In this document: positions 1 through 8,811 of the stretch, piece by piece | Layout of the letters: every line of letters begins with the position of its first letter | How positions within the stretch are numbered: position 1 is the first letter of the stretch | The notes under the pieces: model-generated | Database searches by the model: none | Seen by the model: the letters and a program-made list of their open reading frames with translations, nothing else | What the model was told of the DNA's origin: nothing | Translations under genes and position numbers: made by a program | Origin: Gammaproteobacteria bacterium | GTDB taxonomy: Bacteria; Pseudomonadota; Gammaproteobacteria; Steroidobacterales; Rariloculaceae | Assembly (NCBI GenBank): GCA_022819855.1 | Contig: JAJEGN010000008.1 | Coordinates: forward strand, 1 to 64,000 | Reading direction: 5' to 3' | DNA length: 64,000 nt

Positions 1-98
1 TACGGGCCGCTTGAAACCCTCGCGCGCAGGGATGCGCGCGCGGAGCCTCCAGGGATGGATTTACGGCGTGTTTCAAGCGGCCCGTAGTACGACTCCCC
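1..98. repeat. 110-bp hairpin repeat, copy A (cut by window edge)
   Basis: Positions 1-17 are the reverse complement of positions 70-86, so this stretch folds into a long stem around a GC-rich core. The core (about 18-60) is nearly identical, in reverse orientation, to the cores of the copies at 33273-33382 and 47811-47920. The element ends in the same GACTCCCC box. The outer left end lies beyond the window. It has no coding potential of its own. It resembles a REP/BIME-like or miniature element; which family is unknown. Confidence 0.85.
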
Positions 99-341
99 GC
101 AACAAAGAGTCGACGCCCGCCGAGCCTGCATGGACGTATTCACGGCGCGTTTCAAGTGGCCCGTAGTGCGACTCCCCGCAACAAAGAGTTGACGCCCGCC
201 GAGCCTGCATGGACGTATTCACGGCGTGTTTCAAGCGGTCCGCAGTGCGACTCCCCGCAACACCGCGACAACGCGCACGACGACCCTGCCTGGACAAATT
301 GACCACGCGTTTCAAGCGGCCCGTAGTGCGACTCCCCGCAC
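70..341. repeat. Tandem array of ~79-bp half-hairpin units
   Basis: The block GTTTCAAGCGGCCCGTAGT and its variants starts at 70, 149, 228 and 309, giving spacings of 79, 79 and 81 bp. Each unit carries the right stem arm and GACTCCCC end of the 110-bp hairpin element, then a spacer, then a half-core leading into the next arm. The array therefore looks like serial duplication of half of the hairpin element whose full copy occupies 1-98. The last unit is partial. Unit length and lack of short identical repeats with unique spacers argue against CRISPR. Confidence 0.85.
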
Positions 342-370
342 GCCTGCCCTGACGTTCCCGGCAAGCCGGC

Positions 371-1660
371 TCAGTCCATCTCGGCCAGTTGCTGAAGTAG
401 CTGGCCCTTCGGGCTGTCGGCCGGGACGAAGCGCTGCACACGCTCGCCGGCGAAAACCTCGCCCGTGTAGATGTTGCCCTCCGAGTCCACCGCGATCATG
501 TGCAGCCCGAAGAACTGGCCGCCGTTCTCGCCCATGTTGCCCATCTCGCCGACGAGTTCTCCCGTCGCACGATCGAGGAACCAGATCCGGTTGTTCGTGA
601 GGTCGGAGATGAACAGGAACTGCTGCTCCGGATCCGGCGAGAACGCCACGCCGCCCGTCGAGCCGCCGACACCCGTACCCGGCGCGAGGATGAATTCGTC
701 GATGAAGTCGCCTTCCTTCGTCGTCACGTGGATGCGGTTGGCGTTGCGGTCGGCCGCGTACACGAGGCCGTCGTTGGAGACGTTGATCGTCAGGTGGCCG
801 ACGAATTCGGGCGGCATCGGGCCGTTAGGCGTGTATTCGTGATCGGCGTCGTCCGTGCTGATCTCGGCCAGCGGCTTGCCGTAGGCGCCCCAGCCGCGCT
901 TGAACTCGAAGGTATCGAGGTCGAAAACGAGCACGCGGCCGCCGAGATAGTTGTCGGCCACGTACATCTCGTTGTCCGCCTCGATGATGCGGATTTCCTC
1001 GAGCCCGCCGACGATCATCGGGGTCTCGGGCGGATACGTCTCGCGGAATGCCGCACGAGCTTCGGCACGCATGGCCAGCGCCGCTGCATCCGGTCCCGGG
1101 CCCCTTGACTGCGGCAGGAAGCGAAAAACCGCACCGACGCCGCCTTCGCCCGGAGCGCGGTCGGCCGGTGGCCGCAGACCAACCGGCGCACCGTTCTCGC
1201 GCTCGGGTGTCCGCGCGACCTCCGCAACGACTTCGCCGGTCCTCGGGTCGTATTTACGCACCGTGTCCTGCCCGATGTAGACGAAGCCCTCGCTGTCGAC
1301 ATCCATGCCGTGCCCCTGCGGGGCATCGAACGACCCGATGACATTGCCGTCCCTGTCCAGATGAATCATCGACGGCGGCCTGACGCAACATAGCGCGAGC
1401 GGCGGCGAATGCTCCGCGTGCAGCTCGATGGCCGTGAGGTCGTTCGGCCGGTTCAGCACCCAGACGTTGTCGTTCGCATCGACGGCGAGCCCCGTGACGC
1501 CGCCGATCTTCCAGTTGTTCGGATACGGGTTCGGCCAGGTGGGGTCGAAGATGTAGTTGGGGACGGCCTGCGCCCGCGCTTCGCTACCGGCAATAGAGGC
1601 CGCAAAGATGGCGGCGGCCAGCGACACGAGCATACCCGCGATTCTCGGAGTCGTTTTCAT
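371..1660 (-). CDS. Exported NHL-repeat six-bladed beta-propeller protein
   Basis: The 429-residue product starts with a clear signal peptide (hydrophobic stretch ending SEARAQA, about residue 32). The rest consists of repeated NHL/SMP-30-type blades: GVTGLAVDANDNVWVL, IHLDRDGNVIGSF, GMDVDSEGFVYIG, NDGLVYAADRNANRIHV, FLFISDLTNNRIWFLD, IAVDSEGNIYTGE. Such propellers occur in peptidyl-alpha-hydroxyglycine lyase-like and gluconolactonase-like proteins, but no catalytic residues could be assigned. It is probably a periplasmic binding or enzyme scaffold protein. It is a single gene, convergent with nothing, and lies just beyond the repeat array. Confidence 0.8.
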   Translation of the reverse strand: MKTTPRIAGMLVSLAAAIFAASIAGSEARAQAVPNYIFDPTWPNPYPNNWKIGGVTGLAVDANDNVWVLNRPNDLTAIELHAEHSPPLALCCVRPPSMIHLDRDGNVIGSFDAPQGHGMDVDSEGFVYIGQDTVRKYDPRTGEVVAEVARTPERENGAPVGLRPPADRAPGEGGVGAVFRFLPQSRGPGPDAAALAMRAEARAAFRETYPPETPMIVGGLEEIRIIEADNEMYVADNYLGGRVLVFDLDTFEFKRGWGAYGKPLAEISTDDADHEYTPNGPMPPEFVGHLTINVSNDGLVYAADRNANRIHVTTKEGDFIDEFILAPGTGVGGSTGGVAFSPDPEQQFLFISDLTNNRIWFLDRATGELVGEMGNMGENGGQFFGLHMIAVDSEGNIYTGEVFAGERVQRFVPADSPKGQLLQQLAEMD

Positions 1661-1886
1661 GATTGGATCCCCCGGCGACGGTTTACTGCGCCTCCGAGTC
1701 TAGCAGTCCGTCGTGTGAGTCGCACTGCTCTGGACGGGCGAAACGGCCAGGCGGTCCAGCGAACGCCGCGCCACCCCCGTCGAATCAGCATCGTTTGCCA
1801 AAGACTTGCCTGGCGCTGCCGCGTGCAGTAGATATCTGCGCGACGCTGTCCAATGTGCCAACTACCGCTCAAGAGGCGCCGCCGCG

Positions 1887-2765
1887 ATGAAACCAGACCT
1901 GAATTCGCTCCATCCCGACCGTTGCAGGCCGTTACGCGGCCTGAATCCGCTGTCCTGCCGCTCGTGGCTGCTGGTCGCGCTGCTCGCGTTCGTTACAGCT
2001 TGCGTCACGAGCCCCACGGGGCGCCGACAGCTCATGATCGTCTCACCCGAGGTTGCTATCGCGGAGTCGGCGAATGCCTATGTCCAAACAGTGCGGGAAC
2101 TCGACAACGACGACGAGCTGCTCGACGATCCCGAACTCGCTCGACGCGTCGAGGAAATCACCGGGCGCGTGGTTGCCTCCGCCGTGCAGCGGTATCCGCA
2201 CACCGCCGACTGGCAATGGAGCGTTGCGCTCATCGACGATCCGGAGACCGTGAACGCCTGGTGCATGGCCGGCGGCCGGATGGCGGTCTACAGCGGCCTG
2301 ATCGAGCGCCTCGCGCTGACGGACGACGAGTTCGCCCACGTCATGGGCCACGAGGCGTCCCATGCGATCGCCAATCACACGGCCGAACGTATGTCGCTCG
2401 CCTTGCTTACCCAGTTGGGGATCGCGGTGGCCGCAAGAGACGGCGACGAGAACAACCCCGCGGCCCTTTCCGCCGCCGCGCTTGCGGCGCAAGTGGCGAT
2501 CACGCTGCCGAACAGCCGCACGGCGGAATCGGAAGCCGACCGCATGGGCATGGAACTGGCGGTGCGTGCAGGCTACGACCCGGCAGCTGCGGTCAGCGTG
2601 TGGAGCAAGATGGAAGCGCTCGGCGAATCTCGTCCGCCGCAGTTCCTGAGTTCACATCCGAGCCCTGACGATCGGCGTGCACAACTTGCCGCGCTCGTCG
2701 AGCAGATGGGCTCGCTCGCACCATCCTCCCCGCCGCAACCGTATCCGATCGACATCGTGAACTGA
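1887..2765 (+). CDS. M48-family lipoprotein metalloprotease
   Basis: The ATG at 1887 was chosen because it directly precedes a lipoprotein signal sequence with lipobox VTAC (the Cys is near residue 39). An in-frame start 81 bp upstream would add an unlikely N-terminal tail. The zinc site HEASH is at residues 155-159, preceded by the EFAHVMG helix. The third-ligand region ESEADRMGMELAVRAGYDP lies about 55 residues further on. This layout is that of M48 peptidases of the LoiP/YcaL/BepA type, which degrade or quality-control outer-membrane proteins in the periplasm. The product is 292 residues. The substrate cannot be told from sequence. Confidence 0.92.
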   Translation: MKPDLNSLHPDRCRPLRGLNPLSCRSWLLVALLAFVTACVTSPTGRRQLMIVSPEVAIAESANAYVQTVRELDNDDELLDDPELARRVEEITGRVVASAVQRYPHTADWQWSVALIDDPETVNAWCMAGGRMAVYSGLIERLALTDDEFAHVMGHEASHAIANHTAERMSLALLTQLGIAVAARDGDENNPAALSAAALAAQVAITLPNSRTAESEADRMGMELAVRAGYDPAAAVSVWSKMEALGESRPPQFLSSHPSPDDRRAQLAALVEQMGSLAPSSPPQPYPIDIVN

Positions 2766-2775
2766 CTCCGGCCGA

Positions 2776-3798
2776 CTACAAGCCGGCGAGTTCGAGCAAC
2801 TCGCGCGGGTGCCGGTTTCGAGCCTCAGCGTAAATCGGCCTCACGGCATCGACGAACGCCGCAGCCTCCTCCGGTGGGAGTTCGAGGATCTCGCCGCCAG
2901 CTTCGCGGATCGCTTCAGCCGCCTCTATTTCCTCGGCGTCCTTGAGGCCGCGCTGAAACGCCACGGCGTCCCTCACGGCGAGGCGCAGTTCAGTCTGCAG
3001 CGCCGCGGGCCAGGCATCAAACGTCTGCCGGTGCACGAAGATCGGACGCGAGATATACGAATGACTGCTTTCGGTATGAAAGCGGTGGAACCGGTGGACG
3101 CCATAGGTCACCGTGTTGGCAAACGGGTTTTCCTGGGCATCCAGCGTGCCCGCCATGATTCGCTCTATGGCTTCGGTGAGGTCCATGATCTCGGGACTCG
3201 CTCCGAGCAATTCGAAGGCGCGCGCATGGACCTGGCTCGGCAGCACCCGTATCGCCATGCCCTGAAGGTCCGCGAGCGAGCGCACGGGTCTGAGCCGGTT
3301 GGATATATGGCGCAGACCGTTCTCGAAGTAGCCGAGGATCCGGAAGTCCGTTTGGGCCTCGATGGCGGCCGTGAGACGTCGGCCGAGTTCCCCGTCCATC
3401 GCAGCGCGCGCCGTCGTGTTGTCGGTGAAGAGAAACGGCAGGTCCACGATGCCGAGATCGGAGATCCTCTCGGCCAGATAACTGCTTGACTGGTAGCCGA
3501 GCGTAAGCACCCCCTGCTCCACCAGCCACAGGATGTCGAGCGCCCGATATCCGAGATCCAGGATGTTGTAGACGTAGCGCACCTCGACTTCGTCGCCGAA
3601 ATTCGCTTCGAGCCTGTCGCCCATGCGCTTCAGTGCGAGACTGAAACTCGTCGTCGCCGGGCCGTAGCCACCCATGACGATGCGAATGGGGCCGTCCGCC
3701 GCCGACCGCTGCGCCCGGACCAGCGGTCCGCTCCACGCAGCCGCGATCGTTCCTGCGCCGACAGCGGCTGAAGTCTTGAGAAATCGTCGTCTCGACAT
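2776..3798 (-). CDS. TRAP transporter substrate-binding protein (DctP family), Tat-exported
   Basis: The 340-residue product begins with a twin-arginine signal (SRRRFLK followed by a hydrophobic stretch). It shows the DctP/TAXI-type fold with the typical segments GYQSSSYLAERISDLGIVDLPFLF, LGYFENGLRHISN, DLQGMAIRVLPSQVH and TLDAQENPFANT. TRAP binding proteins deliver carboxylates to the DctQM permease. No DctQ or DctM gene lies in the window, so this is an orphan receptor or works with a permease elsewhere. It converges with the M48 protease gene, with a 10-bp gap. Confidence 0.9.
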   Translation of the reverse strand: MSRRRFLKTSAAVGAGTIAAAWSGPLVRAQRSAADGPIRIVMGGYGPATTSFSLALKRMGDRLEANFGDEVEVRYVYNILDLGYRALDILWLVEQGVLTLGYQSSSYLAERISDLGIVDLPFLFTDNTTARAAMDGELGRRLTAAIEAQTDFRILGYFENGLRHISNRLRPVRSLADLQGMAIRVLPSQVHARAFELLGASPEIMDLTEAIERIMAGTLDAQENPFANTVTYGVHRFHRFHTESSHSYISRPIFVHRQTFDAWPAALQTELRLAVRDAVAFQRGLKDAEEIEAAEAIREAGGEILELPPEEAAAFVDAVRPIYAEARNRHPRELLELAGL

Positions 3799-4063
3799 GG
3801 CTGCCCTCCGATCAGGATCGTCCTGCGTGCTGTGCGCCCGGTGCGTCGGAACGCGTCGCGCAATCGCTCATTCGAACGTCCGATCCCGCCTGCTGATCCA
3901 TGGTGCAGACCGTGGAGTGCAGGCGCAAGCCGGCTAGCGAACGACACAAAGACCCTGGAGACTCGGATCGCGCCGAAAATCCATGTAAACTGGACCTGCA
4001 CGTATTGCACTTCACGTGATCACGGACTTGAGGTGGGAGTCGGTCCGTAAAGGAGGAGGCGTT

Positions 4064-4672
4064 ATGGTTTCCAGAAAATGGATTCTCGTCCTGTTGCTGC
4101 TTGGTGCCTCGAGCCCCGGGTTCGCCCAGCAAATCGAGGACTTTTCCGACGCGATAGAGATGTTCAGGCAGGTGCCGGAAGTGGGGCCGTATTTCGATAC
4201 GGCCTACGGTTTCGCGGTCTGGAACAGTATCGCCAGGGGCGGTCTGGGTATCGGCGCGGCCACCGGCCGGGGCCAGGTCTACGTCAATGGGCAGGTCACC
4301 GGGTTCAGCCGTCTGCTCGACGTATCATTCGGCCTGCAGGCCGGCGGACAGGCCTATCGGCAGATCATCTTCTTCGAGGATCGCCTCGCCTACGACGAGT
4401 TCACGCTCGGTAACTTCGAATTCGACGCGTCGGCATCTGCCGTCGCCGTCACGGCCAGCGCCCAGACCTCGTCCGGCACCCAGGGCAGCCAGGCGACAGT
4501 CGCCGCGTCGGGCGCCGGACGCGCGCTCGCAAGCGGCGGATACCAGAACGGTGTGCGGGTTTTCACCATGGCCATCGGCGGTCTGATGGCGCAGGTCACC
4601 ATCGCCGGGCAGAAATACAACTTCCGCTCCGTGCGGTATCCGGATACCGGCGCCCCGGTGACGCCGCAGTAA
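4064..4672 (+). CDS. SYLF/Ysc84-like lipid-binding secreted protein
   Basis: The start at 4064 has a very strong ribosome-binding site (AAAGGAGGAGG) a few bases upstream. A signal peptide follows (VLLLLGASSPGFAQQ). The body matches the SYLF fold: FAVWNSIARGGLGIGAATG, then GQVYVNGQVTGFSRL, then LQAGGQAYRQIIFFED. A small-residue-rich C-terminal half (ASASAVAVTASAQTSSG) is also typical. The product is about 202 residues. Family members bind phosphoinositides in eukaryotes; the bacterial role is unclear. It is monocistronic. Confidence 0.88.
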   Translation: MVSRKWILVLLLLGASSPGFAQQIEDFSDAIEMFRQVPEVGPYFDTAYGFAVWNSIARGGLGIGAATGRGQVYVNGQVTGFSRLLDVSFGLQAGGQAYRQIIFFEDRLAYDEFTLGNFEFDASASAVAVTASAQTSSGTQGSQATVAASGAGRALASGGYQNGVRVFTMAIGGLMAQVTIAGQKYNFRSVRYPDTGAPVTPQ

Positions 4673-4810
4673 TGCCGTAACGATAACAACCAACCCATCG
4701 CGGCGGGCTGAACGTGGCACCGCGATGATGCAGGCTCGCCAGCACGGAAAATGCTACGCTTGCGCGTCACGAACCGCCGCCCGCGGAACCATGGGGATGG
4801 AAAAACAGCG

Positions 4811-6190
4811 ATGAACATGACCGATCCGCGCGACACGCTCGCCAATACGCCGATGAGTGTTCTGCAGATCGTTGCTGTTGCGCTGACGCTCGCCCTGTGC
4901 GCGCTCGACGGTTTCGATGTGCTGTCGATCAGCTTCGCATCGCCGGGTATAGCCAGGGAGTGGGGCATCAACCGGGCGGAGCTCGGCATCGTGCTGTCGA
5001 TGGAACTGATCGGAATGGCGATCGGCTCGCTGTTGCTGGGCGGCGTGGCCGACAAGATCGGCAGGCGCAAGACGATTCTCGGCTGCCTCGTGCTCATGAC
5101 CGTCGGCATGTTCATGGCGACGCAGGTCTATGGCCTGATCGATCTGTCGATCTGGCGCGTGCTGACGGGCCTCGGTATCGGCGGGATGCTGGCTGCGATT
5201 ACCGCCACCGCCGCCGAATTCTCGAACAGCAAGCGCCGCGATTTCGCGGTTTCCATCATGTCGATCGGCTATCCGATCGGCGCCGTGGTCGGCGGCATGA
5301 TTGTCGCGGTATTGCTGGGGGGGAACGAGGAAAACTGGCGCTACGTGTTCTATTTTGGCGCGGCCGTCACGGCGGCTTTCATCCCGCTGGTCTACTTCTT
5401 CGTGCCGGAGTCGATCCACTGGCTTGCGCGCAAGCAGCCCGCGGGCGCACTCGAACAGATCAACGCGACGCTCAAACGCATGGGACACGACGCCGTCGCA
5501 GCGCTGCCCGAAGTGAAGCTCGAAGAGCGCAAACGTTCGATCGGCGATATTTTTTCGCCGCAGTTGGTCCGGATTACCACGCTGCTGACCGTGGCGTATT
5601 TCCTGCACATCACGACGTTCTATTTCATCGTCAAGTGGATTCCGGAGATCGTCGTCCGCATGGGCTTCGACATCTCCCAGGCCGGGGGCGTACTGGTCTG
5701 GACCAATGTCGGCGGCGCCTCGGGCGGCGCCGTGCTCGCGTTCCTGACCCTGCGCTTCGGCGTCAAGGGATTGACGATCGGCGCGCTGGTGCTGTCGACC
5801 GTCCTGGTCACCATTTTCGGACGGTCGCCCGCCGACCTCGAACGGCTGGCAATGATCAGCGCGTTCGCCGGCTTCTTCACGAACGCCGCGATCGTCGGCC
5901 TGTATGCGATGTTCGCCCGGGCGTTTCCGACTCACGTCAGGGCATTCGGCACGGGCTTTGCGATCGGCGTCGGGCGCGGCGGCTCCGTGCTTGCTCCGAT
6001 CATCGCGGGATTCCTGTTCGAAGGTGGAATTGGCCTGCCGACCGTCGCGATCATCATGTCGGTCGGCTCGCTCGTCGCCGCTGGACTATTGCTGCTGTTG
6101 AAGCTCAAGCCCGAGAAGGCGATCCCGGCCGAGGCGGAAACGGAAGAGTCGGAGGTGTCGGACCTGCAGCCCTCGGCCGCAAGCACCTGA
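4811..6190 (+). CDS. MFS transporter, AAHS (aromatic acid:H+ symporter)-like
   Basis: The 459-residue product has about 12 hydrophobic segments split by a central cytoplasmic loop. TM1 carries the DGFD motif (ALDGFDVLSISF) typical of the AAHS family (PcaK, BenK, MhpT). The loop between TM2 and TM3 has GGVADKIGRRKT, the MFS signature. The ATG at 4811 is favoured over one 60 bp upstream because the extra residues are basic and unlike the family. A role in uptake of an aromatic or other carboxylic acid is inferred, and fits the aromatic catabolic genes further along. A palindromic hairpin follows the stop. Confidence 0.88.
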   Translation: MNMTDPRDTLANTPMSVLQIVAVALTLALCALDGFDVLSISFASPGIAREWGINRAELGIVLSMELIGMAIGSLLLGGVADKIGRRKTILGCLVLMTVGMFMATQVYGLIDLSIWRVLTGLGIGGMLAAITATAAEFSNSKRRDFAVSIMSIGYPIGAVVGGMIVAVLLGGNEENWRYVFYFGAAVTAAFIPLVYFFVPESIHWLARKQPAGALEQINATLKRMGHDAVAALPEVKLEERKRSIGDIFSPQLVRITTLLTVAYFLHITTFYFIVKWIPEIVVRMGFDISQAGGVLVWTNVGGASGGAVLAFLTLRFGVKGLTIGALVLSTVLVTIFGRSPADLERLAMISAFAGFFTNAAIVGLYAMFARAFPTHVRAFGTGFAIGVGRGGSVLAPIIAGFLFEGGIGLPTVAIIMSVGSLVAAGLLLLLKLKPEKAIPAEAETEESEVSDLQPSAAST

Positions 6191-6213
6191 TCCCTGATCG
6201 CGTCCAATACCGT

Positions 6214-6250
6214 AAGCGGCCGCTCGCGGGGACCCCGCGAGCGGCCGCTT
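6214..6250. terminator. Perfect palindrome between convergent genes (bidirectional terminator candidate)
   Basis: AAGCGGCCGCTCGCGGGG is followed by one base and then its exact reverse complement. The potential 18-bp, almost all-GC stem lies 24 bp after the MFS stop and 38 bp before the end of the minus-strand selenoprotein gene. No clear U-tract follows on the plus strand, so it may act as a transcription barrier or as 3'-end protection rather than a classical terminator. Confidence 0.7.
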
Positions 6251-6287
6251 CCTGACCCTGACTTTCTTCGGACCGACGCGAGTCCTG

Positions 6288-8069
6288 CTACCGCCAGTCG
6301 TCCACGGCCACGCTCCTGCTGTAGCCGCATTCGTTGACGCTCCAGCGGATATTGCCGCTGCCGCCGACGACGACGACCTCGACCCTCTCCAGATAGGGGA
6401 TCGGCGCATCATCGGGCAGGCTCAGCCAGGTCGCGTAAGGCTCTCGGCCCGCGCGGGCCGGTCCGAGCTTGTAGTTGATGACCTCCTGGTCGAGCCAGTA
6501 GTGGTATTTCGGCGTCGTGACGTTCTGCTTGACCCAATCGATGAGCTTTTCCTTCGTGTCGAAGCCGAACCGCAGGAACGGCGCCGTCACGGCCGGGTCG
6601 ATCAGGAGCATCTTGGAGCCACGGTTCGGCGGTCCGAGACCGCCGATGAAGCGCTGCAGCACCCACTCCCAGTCCTCGTCACGCAGGACCATCATCGTGT
6701 TCTGGCTCTGGCAGCCGGAGAAGGTGCTGACGACGCTCTCGTCCACGGCGAAACCCTTCTGCACATGCAACGGATCCCAGCCTTCGGGCAACCCGTCGAC
6801 GTTTTCGGCGAACACGGCCGGAACGGCGCTCATGGGATTGCCCTGCACGCCGAGGTAGGTGTGGCCGGGCACGGAACCGCCCGTGACGTTCCCCGACAGC
6901 AGCCCCCAGGCGCGCCCGATCAGCGCGCCGGCGTTGTCGTAGAGACCGAGCGCGCCGGTGCCCGAATTCAGCAGCAGCTCGTCGACGATCGGGCCGTTGA
7001 AAACGCCCATTGCGGTCATTGACGAGGTGGAGCTCGAACGCGCATTGGTGCGCGTTCCCGCAAGCGCGAGTATCGCGGGAAAATGCTCGGGTTTCGCGCC
7101 CGCCATGACCGCGTTGATCGCGGCCGTCTCGACCGTGTACTCCCAGGCCTCGCGCGTTCCCGTGACGCGCATCTGGCCGATGACTTCGTCCCGGTCGCGT
7201 GAGGTTCCGGCGAGCATCGCGTTGACGCGTTCCTCGGTCGGCATGATGATCGGCAACTGGTCGCTCCAGAACCGGTCATCGAAGTAGCGCTGCAGGTTGT
7301 CCCGCGTGTCGGGACCGATGAAATCGCGCTTCGTCCTCTCGAATATCCCCGTCGTCAGCTCCTCTTCATTGAGGGGCCGGGTCAGGTGACCGACGATCTC
7401 CTCCATGAGCGGGATATTGTTGACCGGGTCGTAACCGGCGATGTAGCCGGCAAGCTCCTCGGGCGTCTTGCCGCCGACGGGCGTGTGCGTGAACGCGAGC
7501 CGCAGGCCAGGCATGCCCTCCTCGAGCGCCTTGTCCTGCACGAGGTCGGTGAGTGCGTCGACGATGACGCCGACGGCCGGAATTCCGTAATTCGCTTCAA
7601 CTTCAGCAACATGGCCGACGACCGCCGGCGCACAGGTGCTTCAATGGCCTATGGCCATCACCATCAGGCCATCTACGGATTGAATCTCCCGCCACAATTC
7701 GGGATCGTCCCGGCTGTAGGCGCCCCGCTTGACGCGATAGATCGCGTTGACTTCGGGCATGTTGGCCTCCATCCATTTCTCCATCTCCATGAGAAACAGA
7801 TCGCCGCCATTGAAGGTCACGTCGACGAGATAGATCGTCTTGCCGTCGAGGCTCTCCGGGCGCGGCGCCATGGCCCTGCGCTCGATCGGCGGCGCAATGC
7901 CCGTGGGATTCATCACGGTGTAGAGCCGCTCGTCCGTCTGCGCCGCCGCCTGCGTCAGGAAAGACGCCCCGCCGAATGCGAGCGCGAGTCCGAGACCCAG
8001 GTGTCCGAAACGCCGTGGCGACAGTCCTCCTGCCATCAAAACCGCCCGCCTGATCAACCGCATGGTCAT
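6288..8069 (-). CDS. UGSC-type selenoprotein, exported, with in-frame TGA (Sec143)
   Basis: Read from ATG 8069, this frame is open to the TAG stop region at 6288 except for one TGA at 7641-7643. The two halves are in the same frame with no indel. Across the TGA the product reads AIGH-U-STCAPAVVGH, giving a U-x-x-C redox motif (Sec143, Cys146), followed by an alternating IPAVGVIV strand and DALTDLV helix. This is the layout of the UGSC family, in which Sec or Cys occupies this place after a DGLMVMAIG strand. A signal peptide covers about residues 1-44 (GGASFLTQAAAQ), so it acts outside the cytoplasm. The C-terminal ~430 residues include ETAAINAVMAGAKPEHFPAI and FSGCQSQNTMM; their function is unknown. 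Full length is 593 residues. Exported thiol genes lie on the divergent side. A decayed gene is the alternative but is unlikely given the exact motif, the hairpin and the long intact downstream frame. Confidence 0.88.
7614..7643 (-). promoter_or_regulatory. Sec codon plus candidate bacterial SECIS hairpin (UGSC gene)
   Basis: On the minus strand, the sequence from 12 to 27 nt after the TGA is GCCGGC-GGUC-GUCGGC. It forms a 6-bp stem (one G-U pair) with loop GGUC. The GGU lies 18-20 nt after the codon. In E. coli fdhF the loop also contains GGU, at nearly the same distance. This fits the bacterial SECIS consensus of a small loop with an early G, 16-37 nt downstream of UGA. Confidence 0.72.
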
Positions 8070-8303
8070 ACCCCCCCACTGCGAAAGAAAACACGATCCC
8101 GGAAATTCCGGGACAGCCAATAGTACAACGAATTGTCAGACAGATAACACGGACCGGCGGCATCGCTGTCCCGACAGCTTCGACCGCTCCGTAGCCGGCC
8201 CGTTCGTTGACGCGGCGCGGTATACAGGCGACCATATGTGGTTGTTCGATTGATGCCTCGACCACCCGCGTAGCGGCGCGGGAGCGGCTGAAGAAGGAGG
8301 ACC

Positions 8304-8798
8304 ATGATGACGCACGGTACTCGCGGATTACCTTCCTTGTTGGCAGTCGGATTTGCAGGCGCATTGCTTGCGGCAGGCTCCACCCTCGCGCAGGACGACG
8401 AGTTCGACGATTGCGTGTTTATCGATGGCGAATGTGTCGAGGGCTACGTTTACGTACCCGACTTCATGTCGCCGCAGGAACTGAAGTCGCTGATCGAGGC
8501 AGAGTCGGATGAAATCGTCATCGTCGACACGGCGGCGGAACTGATCTTCGAGGACGAACGCATCCCGGGCTCGGTCAATTTCCCCTGGGTCCATGAACTG
8601 GCCCTGCCCGTGACGCTGCCGCGCGACAAGACGCTCGTGATCTACTGCGCCTGCAACGATCATGAGGATTCCGTCGACATGGCCCAGAAACTCGGTCTGG
8701 TCGGCTATCTCGACGTCAAGGTGCTTGAAGGCGGCTGGTTCGAATGGCTCGATCTTGGTTACGATACCGTCGGACTCGCTGTCGAGGAGACCCAATAA
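8304..8798 (+). CDS. Exported rhodanese-like protein
   Basis: The start has a strong site (AAGGAGG) eight bases upstream. A signal peptide runs to about residue 30 (AAGSTLAQ). The rhodanese fold is recognisable from VIVDTAAELIFEDERIPGSVNFPW (the CH2A motif region) and the active-site strand-loop LVIYCACNDHEDSVDMAQKL, where Cys in CACNDHED is the expected persulfide-carrying residue. An extra pair of cysteines lies near the N terminus (DDCVFIDGECVEG). Periplasmic sulfurtransferase or thiol-handling activity is inferred. It leads a plus-strand run with the two following redox genes and diverges from the selenoprotein gene. Confidence 0.85.
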   Translation: MMTHGTRGLPSLLAVGFAGALLAAGSTLAQDDEFDDCVFIDGECVEGYVYVPDFMSPQELKSLIEAESDEIVIVDTAAELIFEDERIPGSVNFPWVHELALPVTLPRDKTLVIYCACNDHEDSVDMAQKLGLVGYLDVKVLEGGWFEWLDLGYDTVGLAVEETQ

Positions 8799-8811
8799 GA
8801 GATTCAACAAT

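Noticed and set aside
70..341. CRISPR array
   Set aside because: The periodic units are ~79 bp with similar rather than unique spacers, diverged repeats and no cas genes.
73..441. Small proteins encoded in the left-edge repeats
   Set aside because: These frames are artefacts of the tandem hairpin repeat; similar short frames occur in the other repeat copies in unrelated context.
6288..8069. Reading the selenoprotein locus as two separate genes or a nonsense pseudogene
   Set aside because: The TGA falls exactly in a UxxC motif, both sides are intact over hundreds of codons in one frame, the downstream part lacks a proper start, and a SECIS-like hairpin follows.
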